A stretch of DNA of 64,000 nucleotides from Echinostoma caproni (lineage: Eukaryota > Platyhelminthes > Trematoda > Plagiorchiida > Echinostomatidae), in NCBI GenBank assembly GCA_900618425.1, contig UZAN01039462.1:94434-158433 (forward strand), given 5' to 3'. Positions 10,988 through 23,129 of this stretch are shown here, piece after piece (positions within the stretch are counted from its first letter, which is position 1; the number at the start of each line of letters is the position of its first letter). The notes below the pieces were generated by a model. The model had not been told where the DNA came from, ran no database searches, and saw only the letters and a program-made list of their open reading frames with translations. A program made the position numbers and the translations under genes.

Positions 10988-12421
10988 GTAACCAGGCTGA
11001 ACTATTTCCTGAATGTAATCCCATCTGGTTGACTGTTTGGACCAACTTTCAGTATATGGGGAAAAATAAGAAGGCACCTCGGGGAGACGGGCTACATAGG
11101 TTAATGATTGTGCTTTCGGAATTGTGCAAAATTGAGCTACACAACCGAAAAATAATATCTCTGAGACCGTGGTAAACGGAGCGATAAGAAGCAAAACAGC
11201 TAATCCATTAAACGTTTTTTTTGGCGAAAGTAATATGCACAGAATCGTCCGCGACTCCAGGGATTTTTCTTCCCAGCTTGTTACTCAGCGGTTCGCACTT
11301 CTCTTCTCTGAATGGATAATAAATGAGCTTTTCGCAAGTGGTACTTTCATGTTATATCGGAATGAGATTGTCAGTGAATCTGCGAGATGGTCGGCAATGG
11401 AGGCACAATGAAAGCGTCTCAGAAGCAACTATAACAACCATTTTACAATTGCCGTCGGCAATCTCTTCTTATTCTACGGAGCAATACCTCATATTTTTGT
11501 ATAGATAGCAAATCGCCTTGTTATGGTTCTTTATGCCCTAAGCTTCATTTTCAACTCCATATTGCATTGGTTTAGGAGGTTGGTTTTGGATCTCCTTCGG
11601 GGATCATTTGAGTAATGTTTATTTTGTTCCCTGAATAAGTTCATGATCGTGAACACGGGGCAAAAGCAATGACATACCACAGACCTGAAATTGGGAGAAA
11701 TGAAGCTCGCATGAAAAGATGACCACTGTCCTGAAACCGAATCACCGCATATTGCATTGTCGTTCACCTCAATATTCGTCAATACAGTTCAAGGTATCTC
11801 GTTACAATGTGAAAACACAGGAATATTTTAATTATGGAGGTTTACTTATGACTGAGATTTGTTAGTGTTTTGAAGATATTTCACAGTCCGTTGCTCGTGT
11901 TGCTACCGTTGGTGCTAAATTCCATTAGAAAGGCGACAAACCAAATTCATATGTTGCAAAGTACGCATGTATGTGTGCACGACAAAGTTGATAACCATGC
12001 GTTATATTCGTTGATATTCCTGGAACACGATTCAGCAATACGATTTGGTGGAGGTTGCTACTTAGATTTAAAATCATTTATTTACAGACTGGACGAGTAT
12101 CGAGATAACACTAAAATAAATTCAACTCAGGCTGCAGGGAAGCTATTTATTGTGAACATCTTTCCATGAAAATCATAAAACCTGTTGTAATTGAATAAAT
12201 GTACTTTAGTCCTCAGGTTTAAACGGTTGTGTGTTCGTTTATGCCAACTACCCAGATTACAATTAGATTAATTCCTGTCGTAGAATCAAATTAGTAAGTT
12301 GTTGAGTTCATTGACTTCGAATGAATGGATGCGTACAAATTTTAAATATAACGAAGGAAGAGCGGTCCTCGAAAAGAACTGTTCTTCTACATTTCAGTGA
12401 TGTGAAGTGATACCGCTTAGG
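10988..12421. other. no supported gene
   Basis: Several overlapping open stretches occur on both strands (11169-11508 plus, 11531-11782 minus, 11870-12169 plus). None has splice sites and composition that I find convincing. The plus stretch at 11870 begins with a hydrophobic run (SPLLVLLPLVL) but has no clear donor. Confidence 0.3.
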
Positions 12422-12554
12422 ATGTCAAAATCACCAGAAAAATGGCACCATCTGCAGACCAGAGCAGCTGAACTGGTTTATCAGTTCATTGCAGAAACCC
12501 GGGTGAACTTAACCGTACTATTGCATACTATTGCAACTTACTCTATAACCGCTG
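12422..12554 (+). CDS. candidate first exon, unknown protein
   Basis: A strong acceptor, TTCTACATTTCAG, ends about 24 nt upstream of an ATG, which fits a cis- or trans-spliced 5' end. The frame reads MSKSPEKWHHLQTRAAEL and goes on with YQFIAETRVNLTVLLHTIA. It closes at GCTG|GTAAGG, a good donor, in phase 1. It is 44 codons long and not recognised. It may start a gene of its own whose later exons are among those listed downstream, since the exon at 17588 begins in phase 1. It could equally be an internal start for gene A. Confidence 0.38.
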
Positions 12555-15064
12555 GTAAGGGTTTTAGCACGTGATTTCACAATTGTTGATGTGATCGTTC
12601 TGCGACTGATGCAAATGATGGAGTAGATGACAAGCAAGTGTAAGCAGTGCTTGTTTGAAATAGATGTAATCCGCCTAAGTTCCATTAAATGTTGTATGCA
12701 TGTGTGATGTATGTTTGGGGTGGACTTACAAAAGGCTAGTTCCTTAGCATCTCATTCTACTGTTAAGCGCGTTTAGGCTTTTTAATAGAACATAGAGATA
12801 CTATTCCTGATTTGCAGCGATTAAAGGATGCACCGTTTTCCCTCTGATCCCTCTAGAGAATTACAAAACTTGTACGTGCGCTTGCGTATGAGTAGAATCC
12901 CATGGGGACTAAGCGAAGTGATTTCACTCAAAATGAGCTACCTTTTGAAAACAAAATTATGTTTGACGAAAAAACGGTAACCACCTTGAAAAGACATTAG
13001 ACCGACGTCTGAAATTCAAATAAATTTAGTTATAAACTTGCCATTAGTTGAACAACTTGTTACAATCATTTGCTGCGAAAATGCTTCCCAAACTCATTTA
13101 GAGATGCTTGACCAGTAATAAAAACTATTCGGCAGTCCATTGCACCAGAAACGTATCCAAAAGGGAAACCATGTGCTCGTTTGTGTGTGTGTGTGTGTGT
13201 GTGAAAACGTGATGATTGTCTGAAGTGTTTTGGTCACGTTCGCTTTTCTCAAAAGATTTCAAGGGTCTTAAGCAAACAGTCCGCTAAGGATGCAGTTTTA
13301 TGACTACAAGAGCTACTATTGATTTTTAAGTGTTTATTGATTAACCGACGTTTTGCTGACGATATCCCCGTCCATTTAGTTTGGTGATTGTGGTCAGGTT
13401 TGCTGATTAATTCCCAACGTGGACATAAAACGACTATTCGTGGTCAGTGGTGTTCTATGCTTTTGCACGGAATACTGTAGCAACAGATGCATACAACGAT
13501 ACTAAACTTTTAAATCAATGATTTCATTTAAATCACTTGTTTCGTCATATGTAAACGTGATTCACATCATATTTAATCATAATTCATATCGACAACTGAA
13601 TCAAAATGAATGAGAAAATGAAACCATAGTGACCAGCACCTTTTATATCCCCACGGTTAGATTTGTTCCACGTTATAAAGTGAACTTTTTGGATCGTTAT
13701 TATTATGACTATTTGTATTGTTATGATGAGTACCCCCAGACCTAGCATTATCTATACAGGCAGGTCAAAATTACGGGCAGTACAATAAAACAAACAACAG
13801 TTGAGATTCTCAGAGAAAATGTGACACCCACAATGGGCCATCAAATACCGAAGCGTTTATCCTGAGTGGAAGTTAGGCGAACAAATGCGAGAATTAGAAG
13901 TCATCGAGAAGATAGCCGCCGACTGAAATTTTTCATTGTTATAGATGACAACGGGTAACTTGATTACCATTTCGATATGAAATAAAAATGGGGATCAACT
14001 TTCAAGGATTTAGATAACCATCGTGCAGAGGACATGTGTACCGGTGAATGCTATCAGGACTGAAGTGGTATGCATTGTGCCACACAAACCATCGGAAAGA
14101 CGTTTAGGCACTCCGATTGGTCGAGCTCAGAACTTATGATCACGTTAAACAACAACAATATCATTAACAACAACGAAAGCTTGGGTGTTTGTTTGATCCA
14201 GCTCTGGTCTAATCGTTACCGGGAAGTACATGTGTCTAGCAGAAACCAAAAAACGGAATCTTAGTAGTCTCTAAGTCACTTAAAGGTAATTGAAGTCCAT
14301 ATTGGTAGCAGTTGAGCATTGATGGAACCACACGAGAAAGAATCTCGATGTAGACCTGTACACGGGCTTGGAGTAGCCTACCGGCTGACGGTTATAGTGT
14401 CATCGGATGATCTGTGTGAATGCGACTAGATTGCAAACTAAACGGAACGGCCACTGGTCATATTTATTCGCTTAATGTCAGATGAGAGTACCGTTTATTG
14501 CAAATCACACCCAATAAGAATGTGAGAGATGGGTGCTGTGCGATGACTGCAGTAGGCTTGATTGATGCTATATCTTGTTTATTCGACTTTGAAACTGGCC
14601 TAATTCGTTGCGGCGGTCCAATGATTATTATTGTATGCCTCGTTCTGTGTGTGTGAGCTTCAAGATTCTATTTTCAGTTTTGCACTGCGCGGTTCATTCG
14701 GTGTACACATGCACACATTATATGAATGAAATTATGAAGCTCTGCGTTAATGCTGACGATCCCAAAAGGGGAGGGGTTGTATCTATCTGGGGTAAAAATA
14801 AGAATATTGGGTCAATCAACATGTTTACTTGGAGGGAGGGGATTCTGATCTTACTTTTCAGCATGCATTGTATTTTATCATTCGTTCTGTCTACCAAAAA
14901 TTAAGATAGTTGAAGTTCTCGAAATATTTACCTTTGTGGATATTGATTGAGCAATGCTTATCGAATTACGATCACTGTCAATTGGGTGAATACAAATTGA
15001 AATGGAAATAGAAGAAACGGAGGATTTCATTTGATTATCTGTTGAATTCGTCGTGTACATGAGG
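12555..15064. other. no gene seen; (GT)n microsatellite
   Basis: A (GT)11-like run lies at about 13182-13203. An AAC-rich low-complexity patch is near 14141-14175. A 98-codon open frame at 14608 looks like chance: it has no splice sites and a skewed composition. Confidence 0.35.
13182..13203. repeat. (GT)n microsatellite
   Basis: About eleven uninterrupted GT units. Confidence 0.9.
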
Positions 15065-15205
15065 TGTGAGCTGACAAACTAGAGACAGCTGTTCTGATCC
15101 CGTTGGATTTCATCAGCAGTGTGACCCAAACGGAGATCGAACCTGGGATCTAACAGGTAGAACGCAAGCATACTATCCATTGGGTCACCGGGAAACTGAA
15201 CAGAA
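15065..15205 (-). repeat. repeat B copy 2, reversed
   Basis: On the minus strand, GTGACCCAATGGATAGTATG (A box region) and CAGGTTCGATCTCCG (B box) are followed by TTTGGGTCACACTGC and TGATGAAATCC. That is the same order as in repeat B at 4840 and 15395. It faces copy 3 head to head, about 190 nt away. Confidence 0.65.
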
Positions 15206-15394
15206 CGTTTCCCATTTTGAGTATAAATGATATAACACAACCAATCTTTAATAGTTTGTTGCGGACAACGGACGTCGCTTATCTCAACACTAGCCTCAGG
15301 GTTGTGATTCGGATGGAAAATTCCAGAATCTTTCCTCTGTTCACGTTGAGAGAGATGGGTTACGTTTTGTCGTGTATGTCAGAGAAAAAGGTTC

Positions 15395-15525
15395 TAATCA
15401 CCTGTCTGATGACCGAATGGGCAGTATGATGAGTTCTACTTGTGAGTTCCCGGGTTCGATCCCCAGTTGGGTTGATGAATTCTCACTGTTGATGAGACCA
15501 GGATCTTCCAAATGTTTTGGGAAAC
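15395..15525 (+). repeat. repeat B copy 3 (tRNA-derived SINE-like)
   Basis: The A box region TGACCGAATGGGCAGTATG, the B box CCGGGTTCGATCCCC and the tail CTCACTGTTGATGAGACC match the other two copies. An ORF across its 5' side is not a gene. Confidence 0.65.
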
Positions 15526-17587
15526 GAGCAGTTCTACCCATGTGACATCAGGTTCTGCTGCATCGGATTAAAGATCAGTAAACAAAACAGTCTGGTTAGA
15601 AGTACAATGGTGAAATAACCAACGTGTTCCAGGAGCATGCATGTAATGTGTTTACATTACAGTTTAGCCAACCAACGTATGCGAAAACTCTATTGAAGAC
15701 ATCTCGAATGAAGAGCTAATATCCGTTTGCAAAGGTGCTGAAATATTACCTAGTCCACTCATATTCCAAATAGTAGTTTACTATAAGCACAGGATTTTTA
15801 ACGGAAAAGGCAAATTCACTTTATGCTGTCAGAAACGTTAAAGGCCTTTCGTTGAATTATTTATAAAAAAGACGTATCGGTTTGCTTAGGTTTGCTTGGA
15901 ATCGACACTGTAAGCTCAAACGTTGTTTGCCGCTAAATTGAAACCAGCCAGCCCATCAGCCAGACACATACACACTATCACACGAGTTTATGCATGTTCC
16001 GATTCCGGTCGGTTGAATCACCCAGTGAGGAAGAAAGTACTGTAACGCAGATGATAAATGACCCGCAGCGTAACTCAACGACGTCAATTGAAAGTCTGAA
16101 AATATTTTAATGATATTCGTGCGCTAAACGAAGTGAACGTGTTGAAATTCTGGTTGTGTTTACCAAAATCACGAATGATAGTTTTTTTTCTGGAATTATT
16201 GATAAAGTCACAAACAGGTTTGAAAAAAATGAAACCACGTAGCATAATATTCTCGCTTGATTAGGAATGGCAAATATATCCACATTTTAGAAGTTTGCCA
16301 TTAAAACTAGTTAGACCATCAAAAACAGTATAGGTTTAAAATTAAAGGAAAAATACAGTCAGGAATTTCTTTCACTAAAGAGGAACAATCCATGACGGTT
16401 ATACCATAAACTGTTTTTTTTTGACTCCGTAAGATCGTTCAGTAAAGAGTTCCCTCTCTTTGTGCTTGGTCAAAACAATCACACTGATAACTCAGCCATA
16501 CCAGTGGATGTTAATGTTAAATCATATGGGAGTAAAACGTGGTACACGCCTGTATTTTAAGTTATATATCGAAGTGTAGAACAGTTTTAAATTTAAAATA
16601 GCCTAATTGCACTTCGTTCACCATGCTCAGTTGTACCGAACTTTCTACTAAAGTATTTTTGACAATTCTCTGTTATTACTATTTGAATACGTGCTATCTT
16701 CGTTGCCATGATCAGTCGTAGGACATTCACATACACAATGTTGAAGACGGTGTTTGCAGTGCAATTTCTTTCCGATATATATTCTCAGTGTTTTTCATAC
16801 AGAAAGCAACCATACTGCGTTTATCTAAGTGGTCGATTACAGTAACAGAGACCAGGAAACGGAGTAAGGGAATACGATAAGATTAGCGGGATTGATAGTG
16901 CATCAAACACAGTGTCGGCCTTCAGCCTCGAAAACGCATCAGTACACAGGTATTAGGAACCACATTATTTGCAGTTTTCACTCTTCTTGTTTGCCTTTCT
17001 AACTCTACCGCTAAGTATTACACAGTGTAGCTTACGCAACGACACTCTTTTCTAAATATCCCCCCTTTCTGAACTGATTTAATTTGATCGTTTTCTTCCA
17101 ATTCTCTCCACAACTTGAACATGCTAGCCCGGCCACATTTGCTTTCTCAGTTTGCATGTCTTCAAAATCCGCGAGAAAATGTGAATGGGTTATAATACAT
17201 TGTCATGAATAAGTCCAAAAAAGATGCAGCTATCGAAAACTCTCACGCTCTGAAGAGAGTGGATACACAGATACGTTAATGGAAACTGAAATGTATTTCC
17301 AAATTCCAGGTGAATTCGCACGCATATACGTGAACACTGACCTTCACAAGTTGACCTTGAGATGCGTGTTCTGTTAGAAAAGAATTGTACCACTTTACAA
17401 TACATCAACCAAGTAAAATACCCAGGAGTTTTCACTATACATGTGAATGTGAGAGATACCCAAAACTGTAACCTCTTTATCCCTGATTGATGCAAACAAA
17501 GGAATAAGGTTTCACATATTTTTTCCGGCACCGTAACCTTGTAAGGAAGAAGGTCAGCCATGGCCTATCAAGACAATGGTTGTACAG
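15526..17587. other. no gene seen
   Basis: AT-rich sequence without supported features. A 123-codon minus-strand open frame at 17190-17561 overlaps the region before the 17.6 kb exon. I find no splice signals to favour it. Confidence 0.35.
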
Positions 17588-17746
17588 GGTTGAAGCGGCG
17601 AAATCCCTCAAAGAACCATTTTTCAATGATTTTATCGATAAGGAGTTTGCCAGAATTTCTATATACCACTTTTCTCAAAAGGTTAGCCAACATTGCAGCT
17701 GAGAGCGACGTGTACGGAGTCAGTATTGAATGTGAAACAAGAGAGG
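17588..17746 (+). CDS. candidate exon of gene A
   Basis: The acceptor GGTTGTACAG opens 53 codons ending at GAGAG|GGTACGT, where the GTACGT donor is strong. The phase is 1 to 1 and the length is a multiple of three. The peptide ends FLKRLANIAAESDVYGVSIE and then CETRE. A shorter exon from an acceptor at 17651 would give the same phase at both ends. The phases fit both the previous (10987 or 12554) and next (19139) candidates. No domain recognised. Confidence 0.36.
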
Positions 17747-19138
17747 GTACGTAATGATTATCCCAACAGATTGTGTCATTTGGTACTCACGGTTTTTCAT
17801 TGACGAATGCCTTATCTTCAATAGGAGACAAATGGAGCGGATGATTATGTTTCATATACCTGTTTATAAATAAGAATATTTCATCGGTCACCAGAAGTAA
17901 TCATTGTTTCCAACTGGGGATTAGGGGAAAACTTACATGCGAAGTGAACTGTTCTTGAGCTCGTTTACGCGGCATACCGGACATTACAAATGTTGTCACA
18001 AGAAGAGAAACAATGGCGCAACTCATCTGGTAAAACAAGACGTTCTTACTATAACGCTCCGTATCATTTCTCAAACTTAGTTTGTTACATAAGCCATTAA
18101 ATTTCATGTTGATTTCTAACATTTAAGTAATTTCTGGTTTAGCAAGTTACAGAACTGAATTTATTTATCCGTGTTATCGCCTCACTGTCCATATTTGAAA
18201 GTAATTGAATATGAGTCCAATAGATGTATTAGCCGCCTTGAGACTGATCATTATAGCTCAATATGTGTTGTGTACCGGATATTGCTAAAATGTGCTATCT
18301 GGTTTTCAAGTTGATCTTTTTCATGACAACACTACTTGTCTATGTTTGTCAAAACTAAGGAGGGTTCATAGAGAATTGAAGAAGCAAAACTACTCTATCT
18401 GTGGCATGCCTATAAGTTATTTTAGTGGATGAACATTGTTCATTTTTTCCTGTTAACGTTTGGTTATTTTGAAGGGCCTCCAACTATCACTTGAATCTAT
18501 AAAGCTCATGATCAAAGATAATTTGAGTAATAGAGGCAATAGTCTAAATGGCGGCTCACGTGTGTACGTTTTTTGTTTAATGTGAAGAAATAATATACCC
18601 GTTTCGCACTGGATGGGTGGTACACACTGATTGAGGAAAAAGCAGAAAACTATTTACAAGGAAATCAATTTTGGAAAGTGTCGGCCCTCGTGCGTTTTCA
18701 CCTTGACTTCTCCGGTTTTTTTGATGTTCAGTTTCTTTTAGTGACAAGCTTGACCGCGTGAAGCCCAATTTTTTGTTTGATTTGGCCATTCTTTGCTGAA
18801 CCGCTTCATCCTCCCTGTAACTTGTACCTTTGCCTATTCAATGATACAAGTAAAAATGAAAAAATGAAGCTTCCTTTTAGTGTACAACTGCGAACATTAT
18901 ATACAAACGGGGGTTGCCTTAGTATTTACTGGCACCATAATTCGAGTTGCATTGTTTTGGGTGAATTCCGGCCTGTGGATAATGTTTAGCGCCCAGTAAT
19001 CGTTGATCAAATGTCCAGTTGTATCAAAGTGGATAGTAATGGATATTTCAATGGCTTCGTTTCTTCCACGTTTTGGTTAGTGGTGAACGGTACACTCGGA
19101 TGATTTCGTTTAATTAACTGTTATTTATTTTAGGTGAG
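17747..19138. other. no plus-strand gene seen
   Basis: Probable intron or intergenic sequence. The only feature I would flag is the minus-strand candidate first exon at 18702-18789. Confidence 0.3.
18702..18789 (-). CDS. candidate minus-strand first exon, unknown protein
   Basis: On the minus strand, GCGGTTCAG lies a few bases upstream of an ATG, as at a trans-spliced 5' end. The frame reads MAKSNKKLGFTRSSLSLKE and ends at GTCAAG|GTGAAA in phase 1. The peptide is basic and polar. The open frame continues through the donor for another 40 codons, so an unspliced reading is possible. No following exon was matched. Confidence 0.28.
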
Positions 19139-19430
19139 TGACAGAAAACCTGTGCTCCAATTGGACAACTACAGTGTGTAAAGGGAATAACAGAGACCTA
19201 ATCCTATACTGGAATCCAAAAGTGGATGTTGTTACGTATGCTCTTTCAAGAATGATTGCTCTAAACTTGTACCAAAGGCAAATATCCTTTCAGAAAATGG
19301 GTACCTGTAGAACTATCACATTAAACCCCGGACTGGATATCGCGGGACAGGATGCTGAAATAAGGGGAACTGAAACCATGGCAAATTCACCAGAGGTTTA
19401 CTTGACAACATTTGACGCCACCAAGGCCAG
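19139..19430 (+). CDS. candidate exon of gene A, N-glycosylated extracellular look
   Basis: After TATTTTAGGTGAG the frame is open for 97 codons and ends at GCCAG|GTGCCT. The phase is 1 to 2. The peptide has cysteines and a potential N-glycosylation site (ENLCSNWTTTVCKG). It continues DLILYWNPKVDVVTYALSR and GTCRTITLNPGLDIAGQ, a strand-rich composition. The next exon, at 22305, begins in phase 2. An upstream acceptor at 19133 would put a stop in every frame, so the inner AG is needed. No family recognised. Confidence 0.4.
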
Positions 19431-20889
19431 GTGCCTATTTTCCAAATTATCATCTTATTATTGAAACGCAGATAAATTGGGGCTACTTTTTTCTTTAATT
19501 ACATTCGGACAAATAGGGAGCAAAACATACGCGGTTTTAATGGTACAGTATCGGTGTTGCTGCTGGATTTGTCCAGTTCTGCTGCCTTTTAAACACCAAT
19601 TATAAACATTTAGGTGGTTGGAAATTACCAGCCAAACGAAACTGCTTAGGTCGGGACATCTAAACTTTAATTTCTAACACAAAACCCTGTTGAACGGGAA
19701 CAGAACGCAAATCTAGGTGGATTCACACACCTGAAGATAGGTGAACTGTTGCCCGTTGGGTACGGGAACAACTGTGCACTTTTGCATAGGTTTCTGCTCA
19801 TCAGTGTTGATCAATTTAGTGGTCGAGATTGCCTCTGAGGTTTAGCCTTGATTCGTTTTGCAGCACCCTGTAAGGGCATGCTTATCGAACAAATCACGGA
19901 GCTCACTCTATCTTGTTGTTTGAACCCATTATCCGAGAATCTGTTGCTGAATACTGAATCAAGTTTTTGTTTAATAGCCTGACAATATACACTAACCCCA
20001 TGTAAACTTCAGCTATTTCAATCACGCGATGCACACGCAGAAATATAAGGACCAGCAAACATAATTCATCAAAATTCTAGTTTCATAGTGAAAGATCGCA
20101 TAAACTTATATTGACATGTTGCAGTATCAGTTTCAAAAAGGTTTGTGGAAAACAGATGATTGCGTTCGGTATAAGGCAGACTTGGTATTCGAATAATCAT
20201 GAATTCATTCGAAGTTATGAGAAACACTTGCTGTTCAAAAACTGAAACCAACTAGTGTTCTGTGACACTGTAAATAATATAGTCCAAGAAGATTTTAGCG
20301 GAAGAGATCTCGTGGCTGATTCAGCCGGTTTCCGGGTGTAAGTCCATTCACTATAGCAAGTCTACTCAGTCGAAATCAGATTATACTACTTAGAACATTC
20401 AATTTTCGGCTTTGCAACATGGTCAGCGTAGTGTTGTCGTATATCTTTTAGTTGTTTGCCGAGGCTGGTCTATGACTAGCTTTCGTGAAAGTCTTATTCC
20501 TTTAGTTGGGTTTGACAAAACAACTACTTGTTCTCATAGCGATTCAAATTTCCCTTTTAGAGCGTTCTATGGAGTGGTTTTTCTGCTGTGGCAAACGGTG
20601 GAAATGAAAGTTTTCCATAGAACAGAGCTTCTAACTTAGGCTATGTGTAGAATCGCCTTGCCGGATGATAATACTCGGTTGTTCCAACACGCTTGAAACT
20701 GATCGGCGAGCGAGGTATCCAGCTATGACACGTACAGTTTGCACTATATAATTAAAACGTGCATGTTCACGACTGGTCGACTATTTTATTCACCCTTTTT
20801 GGCAACAACTGGGCGTATCTGAGAGATTTATGCATCATGGGAGCATTATAGGAGCTATAGGTGGTGTTCGGGGGGGGGGGGANGGGAGA
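19431..20889. other. no gene seen
   Basis: Putative intron. A short hydrophobic open frame at 20412-20639 has no convincing splice sites. A poly-G run with an N (20869-20886) probably marks a sequencing problem. Confidence 0.35.
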
Positions 20890-21204
20890 ACAAATCACAA
20901 ATAGAAAAAAACACGATCAGCTTTTGCCAATTTACTATATTTGTGGCGCCATCATGTCATCGGAATGTCTCTTTAGGGAAGATTGTACGTCATCTTGATT
21001 AATAAGGTTCTGTTGTACAGTTACTGGACCTGGCCCTCCCGCGTTAAATTTGTTGATCGTGTTCATTCTCTGCGAAATATTGCTCGTATCTGGTGAGGAC
21101 ATCGGTTGACAGGGAGCGACATTGTGCTTTGCGTGCTGATAATCGTATTATAAAAGAATGACAACAAAACATACACAAAACCGACTCGGTCGTGTTTTGC
21201 GTTT

Positions 21205-21246
21205 TTCCGCTGTTTCTGTGCTCTCTGCACGCTTGGACTAGGTGAG
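21205..21246 (+). repeat. left flank duplicate at gap 2
   Basis: These 42 bases are repeated exactly after the gap at 21569-21610. As at gap 1, unmerged overlapping contig ends are the simplest reading. Confidence 0.9.
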
Positions 21247-21568
21247 NNNNNNNNNNNNNNNNNNNNNNNNNNNNNNNNNNNNNNNNNNNNNNNNNNNNNN
21301 NNNNNNNNNNNNNNNNNNNNNNNNNNNNNNNNNNNNNNNNNNNNNNNNNNNNNNNNNNNNNNNNNNNNNNNNNNNNNNNNNNNNNNNNNNNNNNNNNNNN
21401 NNNNNNNNNNNNNNNNNNNNNNNNNNNNNNNNNNNNNNNNNNNNNNNNNNNNNNNNNNNNNNNNNNNNNNNNNNNNNNNNNNNNNNNNNNNNNNNNNNNN
21501 NNNNNNNNNNNNNNNNNNNNNNNNNNNNNNNNNNNNNNNNNNNNNNNNNNNNNNNNNNNNNNNNNNNN
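21247..21568. other. assembly gap 2 (322 N)
   Basis: The N run is bounded by an exact 42-base duplicate and lies inside a retrotransposon copy, so the true gap may be zero or negative. Two open frames drawn across it consist of X and are not genes. Confidence 0.95.
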
Positions 21569-21740
21569 TTCCGCTGTTTCTGTGCTCTCTGCACGCTTGG
21601 ACTAGGTGAGCTCCATCATTGTTTTCGATTGGTGTAGTTTGCCTTCCAGGTTGATATCCATGAGATGCGGATTGTCTCTAAAAAGCGGGTGTGGGAGATT
21701 TGGATCAGAATTGAAATAACAAGAGGAAGAATACTGTTGA

Positions 21741-22304
21741 ATGCATTGGCTAGTTGGAATTCCGTGTGTACAAAACGACAGCCACAGACAGACCGTATCA
21801 AGAAATATTCAACGAAATACACGATGCTATCCTTTCTCTTTTGAATCAGTATACCTGTGTTTCCAATGTTGCGTCTTTAGGGCAAACCATCCGTCTCCTA
21901 TTCCCATAGCACTTGCGTTCACACCATATCTCTTTACATGATTATTGTATATATATATATATATACATATATGTATATATATACATTTCCCCAAAATTGG
22001 CTATAATATCATTCATTTCTGCGATGCAACCGAGGTTATTTATGTGAACCTTTGCAACCAGTCTTTTTGATCTGCATAGAACATTGCTAATTTTTGTAAC
22101 AGGCTTCAGTGCTCTGTGGCCAATAACCAGTACGTAAGCGAGTTGTTCTCCATAAATTTGAGCGCTGCACCAGTTTGAAACCAGACCCTGCACTTCCAGC
22201 CACGGACAACAAAGAGCTCATGATAAATTGGAATTGAGTATTAGAACTTTTCCCAGCCATTATGGATGTTACCTTACTCTAGTTCATCAAATATTCTCTT
22301 TTAG
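21741..22304. other. no gene; AT palindrome
   Basis: At 21946-21984 an alternating AT run contains the imperfect palindrome ATATACATATATGTATAT. Nothing else is supported. Confidence 0.4.
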
Positions 22305-22499
22305 AATCACAAATGAATTAAATTTAGCTACTGGAAATTTTCTCACTCAAAGTGAACAGAATGCTGAACGTGTTATTATCCACCGTTACGTCACTGTTTA
22401 CTGGGAACATGCCTTGGGAGACGAAAGAAAAGCATATTGTTGGATATCTATGATGCACGAACGATTATTGTCAACAATTGGCTATCTCGAAATATCTGG
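22305..22499 (+). CDS. candidate exon of gene A
   Basis: A strong acceptor (ATTCTCTTTTAG) opens 65 codons ending at CTGG|GTAACC, in phase 2 to 2, a multiple of three. The residues are balanced: FLTQSEQNAERVIIHRYV, YWEHALGDERKAYCWISMM and LLSTIGYLEI. A stop follows directly after the donor. The preceding exon (19139-19430) ends and the following exon (23455) starts in the same phase. This is one of the best-looking exons here, but I cannot name the protein. Confidence 0.45.
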
Positions 22500-22794
22500 G
22501 TAACCAAATCACCCAGACTGATCCAATGTGTGATATTGGTGATAGGTATAGTTATAGGTGTATAGGAATACCAAGCACATGTTATTTATTACCTTGCTAA
22601 AATAGGTGCCTGTGAGACTGCAAGCGAATGAAACACAATTATTCAAATATTTACTGAGGTCACCAGCAACTATCATTCAAGACAATAAGCAATGGCGAGT
22701 ATATATGCAATTAGGTCCTAAATTTCGAGGTTCCTCAACTCATAAATGGCAGTACAATAAGTGGTTAGCATAACGAAATCTTTTTTCAGAGGCA

Positions 22795-23100
22795 CCTGAC
22801 AATACTGATGATATAAGGCGTGAGTTTCACTTCATGAGAGATAGTCAAATCGCCACCGGTTAGATACACTTAAATAGTACGGTGAACTTTGTGATGACAA
22901 ACATAGAACACCGAACAGCTGTTTTGTTCTGTTTGGGACTCGCCAGCAGTGCGTACGTTTTGCGCCTTCGTCACAAACCTTCGGAATACGAAGTCAAACT
23001 CTTGCCACTGAGGTACGCGGTCAACAGTCGTGACCTTGTGCCGGGTGCTTCAAATCATTTGTTGCATCAAATTGGATAAACCCATTGAATGGTTCATCCC
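22795..23100 (-). repeat. repeat A copy 3, reversed
   Basis: Read on the minus strand it gives head, A box region (CCTCAGTGGCAAGAG), a decayed B box, CGCACTGCTGGCGAGTCC, AAACAGCTGTTCGGTG and a further tail shared with the copy at 430. It lies in the intron between the exons at 22305 and 23455. A 65-codon plus-strand open frame across it is not a gene. Confidence 0.65.
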
Positions 23101-23129
23101 AGATCATCCATAGTGCCCAGTTCCTGTGG

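Larger units (their letters stand above)
20890..21740 (+). mobile_element. non-LTR retrotransposon fragment, second copy of the C-terminal region
   Basis: A more decayed copy of the part found at 2430-2950. Near 20930 a TTTGTGGCGCC block matches the LRHLWRR region. From about 21008 it reads KVLLYSYWTWPSRVKF and then VHSLRNIARIW, against the usual VLLYGSETWPLRVED and RCLRNIARIW. After the gap, RPARLPGWYPHE matches the conserved end, followed by a shifted frame. Stops and frame changes show it is dead. The scaffold gap lies inside it. Confidence 0.75.

Noticed and set aside
21238..21637. Open frames across the second N run
   Set aside because: Artefact of the gap inside a dead LINE copy.
21942..22193. 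Minus-strand open frame with an alternating I/Y tail
   Set aside because: Its end is translated AT microsatellite and the rest has no splice support.
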